A DNA stretch of 64,000 bases from Diphasiastrum complanatum (Eukaryota > Streptophyta > Lycopodiopsida > Lycopodiales > Lycopodiaceae), in NCBI GenBank assembly GCA_029204225.1, contig CM055097.1, positions 45,201,366-45,265,365 of the forward strand, given 5' to 3'. The position numbers and the translations under genes were made by a program. Shown piece after piece: positions 60,580 through 64,000 of this stretch. Every line of letters starts with the position of its first letter. The first letter of the stretch is position 1. A model generated the notes under the pieces. The model was not told the origin of the DNA. It saw only the letters and a program-made list of their open reading frames with translations, and did not search any database.

Positions 60580-61690
60580 TTGGATAGAGCAAATTTTAAT
60601 AAGGCCAAGAGCGACGCGTTGTTTCTTTTACATGGAAAAGGGTCACCTTCTAAGGATTGCCCAAAAAGGTGCAGAAAGTTAAGAGGTCAGGCCCAATCTT
60701 TCAAGGTTCCAAGTAACTCTATCATATCATGCATTGAGGTATCTATTATGGATGATACTATTTGGGAGAAATCTTGTTGTAATGCAAATGTTTTAGGACC
60801 TCACGATCTCATTTGTATGAATGGATTTGTAGATGAATATCCTTTTTGATAATGGTCCAATGCATTACCATCTCTACTTTGGACTAGATTGTTTCTCACA
60901 TGTCTCTAAGGATTCAAAGTTTTACCTAACCACATTATGAATCTTGACAAGATCAATGTGATTTTGGGAAAATAATGATTTATTCCAAAATGAGTTGTTA
61001 CAGAAAAATTATGGGACTAACAGTATGACATTTTGGCATACGAGCTCATTAATTGAACTAAGGCGATGTAAACATGCCTTATCTACGTTTTGTATCTACT
61101 CATGAAGTTAACCAATGTTTGAAAAGTTTGACTATCATGTGTATGTTTTCAATTTAAAAGATGTTATATACATGAGGGATTGGATTACTCAAATTAAAAT
61201 TTTGATGTATTACATTATCGATGGTTTACCTTTTAATGATCCTAGCATAGAGAATTCCTTTCTTGGAAAGGTCTTCAAGAGAATGAGACAAGAACTAGTG
61301 ATGTTTTTCCAAAGTAATTGCTTGTAAGTCTAACCCCTCTAGGGGTGTTGACCATCAGATTATATTACTTCCAAATAGCTCCCTTGTATCACTTTTCCCA
61401 TACAAGAAAAGCCAAAAGGAAGAGGTTGCTAGGCAACTTCAGAATTCTTTACGTATGGGTCGTATTTGACTTAGTAAATCACCTTGGGAAATACCCTGTA
61501 TTAGTAGTCAAAAGAAAAGATAAAGGCTTACACCTATGTTTGACTATCTAAAGTTAAGCTAAATGACTATGGAAAGTTGTTACTAGTTAGTCCTTATATA
61601 GGATGGACGATTTGATGGATCGTTTAAATGGTGCAAGGTATTTCACCAAGATTGACCTCACATTAGGACATTATTAGATAAGGGTGACAA
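60580..61690 (+). pseudogene. Ty3/gypsy relic: knuckle, protease end, RT start
   Basis: A knuckle-like LLHGKGSPSKDCPKRCRKL occurs near 60612-60680 with the first Cys lost. A protease-end-like INVILGK lies near 60955. From about 61290 shifting frames show the gypsy RT start: DVFPK, VDHQ-like ending in IILLPNSS, LFPYKKSQKEEVARQLQNSL, LSKSPWEIPC and a D-x-FDGSF region, fading out at 61690. Numerous stops and frame changes. The same class of element as at 4330-5480. Confidence 0.6.
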
Positions 61691-61825
61691 TGATGGTGGA
61701 AGTGTGATTTTGCAGCGATTCATCGGTGTAGGGATCTGCCAGCAAATTAGGGGCCGGATCTTAGGGCCCAATTGTCACTAAAAATCAATTGGGGCCAATA
61801 TCAGGGCCCTTTGGCCCTAAGCTTC

Positions 61826-61861
61826 CCCCCCCCCCCCCCCCCACCAAAAAAAAAAAAAAAA
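61826..61861. repeat. Homopolymer junction: C run followed by A run
   Basis: A run of C (about 18) is followed by ACC and then about 17 A. GGGCC-rich sequence precedes it (61740-61825). Confidence 0.9.
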
Positions 61862-62640
61862 CAATTCAAATGCTATTGATGCTAACATCGCGCTGGATGC
61901 CAATTATGCATATAAAAACTTCTTGGTAATTCACAATAGATAGAGAGGTTAAAATTTTAGTGGCTTTCCCAAAAGCTCCATGGGTAGGGTGCAATTGGAC
62001 TGATGTATCATCATTCCCTTCAATATGTTTTTAGAAGTATATGAAAATTAAAATTGTTTCAAGGCCATAGTCTCTTGCATGCAAGTTCAATATGCTACCC
62101 AAAATTGCTTCATAAGGTCATTTCGGTTTTAACGATTCAAGGTTTTTCTTCCAAGCAAATTCCTTGCCGCTTAAGTTAATGATATCTAATTTTGGCTAGC
62201 CAGTTGGGCGTTCCATCTCTTTGACATAGTTTCCATCAAACACATTTGCTTCAACCACTTTTAAAACTTTGGACCCCTTCCATGTATTATTCTCTCAAAT
62301 TTTGCATATTATCTCGTAAGTTGTTCCAGGTCTTTACTTCGACTGTGCAATGTGATGTTTCAAACTTGCTACATTTTGATGCCTAGTTTTGAAGCTATTT
62401 TAGTTGCAAGACTACCCTAATGTAGGGGAAAATTAAGTTTTTAATGTTTGCAAAAATTTAACCTTCAAAACTGTTTGCAAACTCACATGCTTGAAGGTTG
62501 CATATGTTTGCTGGTAACTTTGCCCATTACTAGTGGCTTACCATACCGATTCATTTGACATTAGTACAATACCTCAAGCGAACAAATTCTCTTTTTATAT
62601 TGTAATCTTTAGGTTGTGTGGATACCTGTGTACTTGGGAT
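61862..62640. other. No gene recognised
   Basis: AT-rich sequence between the homopolymer junction and the copia integrase relic. Confidence 0.4.
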
Positions 62641-62689
62641 CATGGTCTTGCTTAGACGATATCACGAATTTGTATTTGTAATATGCTGA

Positions 62690-63157
62690 ATGTGTGTCAA
62701 GACGTTGTTTGGATGTTCTGATTGGCTATATTTTAGCTTGTTTGTCAGGTCTATTAGAACCCAGTTGGGCTTATGTTTTGTAGAATGTGGGTGGTGTTGC
62801 AGGCTTCTGCCCAAGACGAATTCGACAAACTCATATGACTGATCATTGAGCAAGTGCCTTCCATGATGGTCATGTTCTTATGCTCCACTACCCCATTATG
62901 CTGAGGTGTATAAGATTGAGTAAACTGTCATCTTATACTATGCTCCTTGCAGAAGTCGTCAAACTTATTTGACTTGTATTCACCGCCACTATTAAATTTA
63001 AGGACTTTTATCCTTGCATTGACCTGATTTTCAACCATCGCCTTGAAGTGCTTAAAATGTTTGAATGCTTTTGACTTTTTCTTCAAAAAATATATCCATG
63101 ACTTCCTTGATTTGTCATCAGTGACGGTCATGATGTAATATGATCCACCATGAGAGT
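62690..63157 (-). pseudogene. Ty1/copia integrase relic
   Basis: On the minus strand: SHGGSYYIMTVTDDKSRKSW, IYFLKKKSKAFKHFKHFKAM, then VLKFNSGGEYKSNKFDDFCK, in which the catalytic Asp of the SDNGGEY motif is lost. After a stop, the SYTPQHNGVVEHKN block follows in the next frame. The upstream side ends at about 63157 in a GC-rich segment, which suggests insertion or fusion there. No other part of the element is present. Confidence 0.8.
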
Positions 63158-63370
63158 CCCAGACATGAGGGTCCGGGCCGGATGTGGCCTTTTCGCGTCC
63201 GCGTCCGATGCCCGGACCTACACGCGGGGTCGGACGCGTCCAAAAAAAATTTGAAATTTTTTTGCTGGACGCGTCCAGCGTCCGGACGCGGACGCGTCCA
63301 TGGCCCAAAATGCGTTCGGCCCCGGACGCGTTTTTTTTTAAAACCCCAAACGCGTTTTAAAAAAAAAAAA
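63158..63370. repeat. GC-rich CpG segment with GGACGCGTCC palindromes
   Basis: Three exact copies of the palindrome GGACGCGTCC occur at 63232-63241, 63267-63276 and 63290-63299. Further CCGGACGCG words and A/T runs surround them. This contrasts sharply with the AT-rich window. It starts where copia integrase is cut and precedes a BED-finger ORF, so it may be the subterminal region of a hAT-type element, though no second terminus is in view. Confidence 0.75.
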
Positions 63371-63408
63371 ACAGAAGGGCGCGCGGGCAGCGGACTGTTC
63401 CGCAGAAG

Positions 63409-63410
<2 letters not shown>

Positions 63411-63442
<32 letters not shown>
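63411..63442. repeat. (GA)n microsatellite, ~32 bp
   Basis: Uninterrupted GA run just downstream of the GC-rich segment. Confidence 0.95.
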
Positions 63443-63444
<2 letters not shown>

Positions 63445-63537
63445 ATGGTGTTTGTGTGTGAGTTTAGGATTTAGGGTTTAGGGTGCTTGGGTTTAGGGTC
63501 TAGGAGGAGAGAGAGATATTAGATTTGCGTGCTTCTC

Positions 63538-63642
<105 letters not shown>

Positions 63643-64000
63643 ATGGCCGCTCGTCCCATTTTGGATGAGGTGGAGTTGATGCCCGACAAAAAGTGGTGTT
63701 GCCCTTTTTGTCGAAAGCAGTTCACAGGGAACGCCTCTCGGGTTTGAGCACATTTGGGGGGATTGCGAGTCCGACCCATGGGGGGACGCTACGGGATCGG
63801 TGTTTGTATGGTCATCCCCGCTGCAAAGAGGGCTCGCATTCTTGAGGCATATTCTGAGCCAGTTGTTGAGCCCGGCGAGTCGTCCACAGATGCCGCGGAC
63901 TCTGTTTCCATTGGTGCACCCACTACCACCGACCCTGCCACTGGTACACTTTGCGCCACTGCCCCCACCCCCACCGTCGCATCCGCACCTGCCACCGCCA
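63643..64000 (+). pseudogene. BED zinc-finger, hAT-transposase-like N-terminus (partial)
   Basis: ATG 63643 begins MAARPILDEVELMPDKKW, followed by a BED-type finger CPFCRKQFTGNASRV. The next codon is TGA (63745-63747), where Ser is expected before AHL. Beyond it the frame stays open to the window end, with GIGVCMVIPAAKRARILEAY and a Pro/Thr/Ala-rich stretch. CPFC-x-KxF-(x)-R-x-x-HL followed by GIxxC-x3-P is the layout at the start of plant hAT transposases. The protein runs off the edge, so the catalytic RNase H-like and dimerisation domains cannot be checked. The single stop suggests a recent pseudogene. Confidence 0.6.

Overview
The window looks like nuclear DNA of a large-genome land plant. 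The evidence is one intron-rich housekeeping gene (an ESCRT-III VPS2 subunit with ten exons and plant-type GT-AG introns), many decayed Ty1/copia and Ty3/gypsy retrotransposons, CACTA-type and hAT-type transposon relics, plant initiator-Met primer-binding sites (TGGTATCAGAGC), and an unusual density of long (GA)n/(CT)n microsatellites. The species cannot be fixed from sequence alone. A fern, another non-seed plant or a conifer would all fit. I see no rRNA, tRNA, CRISPR array or prokaryotic feature.

Layout. 0-5.5 kb: a TCGA-rich minisatellite-like leader and a gypsy gag, a copia gag piece interrupted by a (CT)n tract, then a second gypsy relic (gag, protease, RT) holding a solo-LTR-like repeat. 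5.5-16.2 kb: mostly featureless, apart from a near-perfect hairpin at 9.1 kb and undiagnosed transposon-like reading frames at 10.1-12 kb. 16.26-21.84 kb (minus): VPS2, the only gene that appears functional. 22-25 kb: intergenic, with a 50-bp tandem duplication. 25-36 kb: CACTA territory, comprising a palindrome-rich stretch at 25.1-25.4 kb, a minus-strand accessory ORF, a plus-strand transposase N-terminal fragment and a minus-strand multi-exon TNP2-like transposase pseudogene. Copia scraps and microsatellites are embedded in it.

36-39 kb: microsatellites and one speculative small ORF. 39.3-45.4 kb: a copia element with both LTRs, internally deleted and invaded by the 5' half of a second copia. 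46.4-50 kb: further copia/gypsy remnants and LTRs. 49.5-52.4 kb (minus): a copia derivative in which gag is joined in frame to the end of integrase, with no RT. 52.9-57 kb (minus): a gag-protease gypsy derivative without RT, with its 5' LTR. 58.5-60 kb (minus): copia RT/RNase H plus LTR. 60.6-61.7 kb: gypsy relic. 62.7-63.2 kb (minus): copia integrase relic abutting a GC-rich palindromic segment, which is followed by a BED zinc-finger ORF (hAT-like) running off the window edge.

Apart from VPS2, nearly every coding trace is broken by stops, frameshifts or deletions, so the window is best read as one gene in a sea of nested dead transposons. I did not find a convincing undescribed system. The most interesting items are the gag-integrase fusion element with an internal duplication, the copia mosaic, the VPS2 model lacking its MIM1 tail, the TCGA-periodic leader, and two structured inverted-repeat regions.
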